A program made the translations under genes and the position numbers. The notes below the pieces were generated by a model. It was given only the letters and a program-made list of their open reading frames with translations, ran no database searches and had not been told where the DNA came from. This document shows positions 13,590 through 13,954 of a DNA stretch of 13,954 bases, one piece after another; positions within the stretch are counted from its first letter, which is position 1, and each line of letters opens with the position of its first letter. The stretch is from the NCBI GenBank assembly GCA_009702955.1, contig WLHA01000009.1, forward strand, positions 1 to 13,954. The letters run 5' to 3'. Source of the stretch: Actinomycetota bacterium. Lineage in GTDB: Bacteria; Actinomycetota; Acidimicrobiia; IMCC26256.

Positions 13590-13954
13590 ATGGATCTTGC
13601 AGCACATTTTCGAATAATCGCCAGAGCATGGAAGCAAATTCTGATTGCAGGCGTATTGGTTGCCGTAGCGATGTTCTTCTGGTCGAACAAGGCCGACCGA
13701 GTCTACGAGGCAACCTCGCTCCTATCTGTCACTCCGAGCGATACCGGGCTCGGGATTAACGCAGATCAAGCAACCTTCCTAGCGAAGAGTTACGCACTGT
13801 ACGCAGAGACGCCGCGTGTCACAGCGGAGGCGGCGAAATCTTCAGGGCTCAATATCACAGCCAACGATGCCGCCTCACTGATCTCCGCATCTGCTGTTGG
13901 AGACCTTGGATTCCTAGAGGTATACGCAAAAGGCCCATCTGTCTCCGATGCTGA
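13590..13954 (+). CDS. Wzz/CpsC-type polysaccharide chain-length or co-polymerase protein, N-terminal part
   Basis: The first 121 codons of a gene that leaves the window at the right edge. The protein begins MDLAAHFRIIARAWKQ, then a membrane helix ILIAGVLVAVAMFFW (about 18-32), then an extracytoplasmic part with YEATSLLSVTP and a helix-rich segment. This is the layout of Wzz/CpsC/Wzc N-domains, which set glycan chain length together with a Wzy polymerase such as the divergent neighbour. The missing part would show whether a second helix and a tyrosine kinase domain follow. Another in-frame ATG at 13530 would add 20 residues (MSPDTTRGTEALERR and on), with a stop codon upstream at 13515. I prefer 13590 because family members usually start with MDL and because a -10-like box sits at the right distance. 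Confidence 0.8.
   Translation, partial: MDLAAHFRIIARAWKQILIAGVLVAVAMFFWSNKADRVYEATSLLSVTPSDTGLGINADQATFLAKSYALYAETPRVTAEAAKSSGLNITANDAASLISASAVGDLGFLEVYAKGPSVSDA

Noticed and set aside
13532..13690. N-terminal extension of the ligase-like frame by 53 codons
   Set aside because: It would overlap the Wzz-like gene by 100 bases, its residues are not membrane-like or family-like, and ATG 13531 has AGGA just upstream.

Overview
The window reads as a chromosomal segment of an actinobacterium. Four things support this: the gene order rpiB, glyA, wecA-like, atpZ/atpI-like, atpB, atpE, atpF, atpH, atpA, atpG; separate b and delta subunit genes; frequent GTG/TTG starts; and an atpF product with a cleavable-looking signal peptide and the segment PSPILPETGELFWG, a pattern I associate with Acidimicrobiia. 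The class-level placement is an inference and is moderate at best. Base composition looks intermediate rather than very GC-rich.

Positions 1-5345 (minus strand) hold the front part of an F-type ATP synthase operon, read right to left: a small AtpZ-like protein, an AtpI-like protein, subunits a, c, b, delta and alpha, and the first 119 codons of gamma, which runs off the left edge. Beta and epsilon must lie outside. Junctions are tight (four-base stop/start overlaps at atpZ/atpI, atpI/atpB and atpF/atpH) except around atpE, which is flanked by AT-rich or repeat-bearing spacers. Positions 5500-8448 (minus strand) hold a WecA/MraY-type glycan lipid-carrier transferase, serine hydroxymethyltransferase and ribose-5-phosphate isomerase B, in the same direction and probably partly cotranscribed with the atp genes.

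Positions 8545-13954 are a surface-polysaccharide region with mixed gene directions: three GT-B fold glycosyltransferases, an O-antigen ligase/polymerase-like membrane protein and the start of a Wzz/CpsC-type chain-length protein. With the WecA-like enzyme, which would load the first sugar phosphate onto undecaprenyl phosphate, they suggest assembly, elongation and polymerisation or attachment of a cell-surface glycan.

The most unusual signals are small. They are a 13-codon leader frame with its own ribosome binding site whose stop overlaps the rpiB start; two unrelated 16-bp-period tandem repeats in operon spacers (rpiB-glyA and atpB-atpE); a perfect 15-bp minisatellite that puts (GAAPS)4 into a glycosyltransferase; an ATP synthase b subunit with a signal peptide and a two-cysteine extracytoplasmic segment; and a glycosyltransferase whose expected start codon is ATC. 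I saw no tRNA, rRNA, CRISPR array or insertion sequence. No stretch over 300 bases lacks a gene. I did not find a clearly new multi-gene system.
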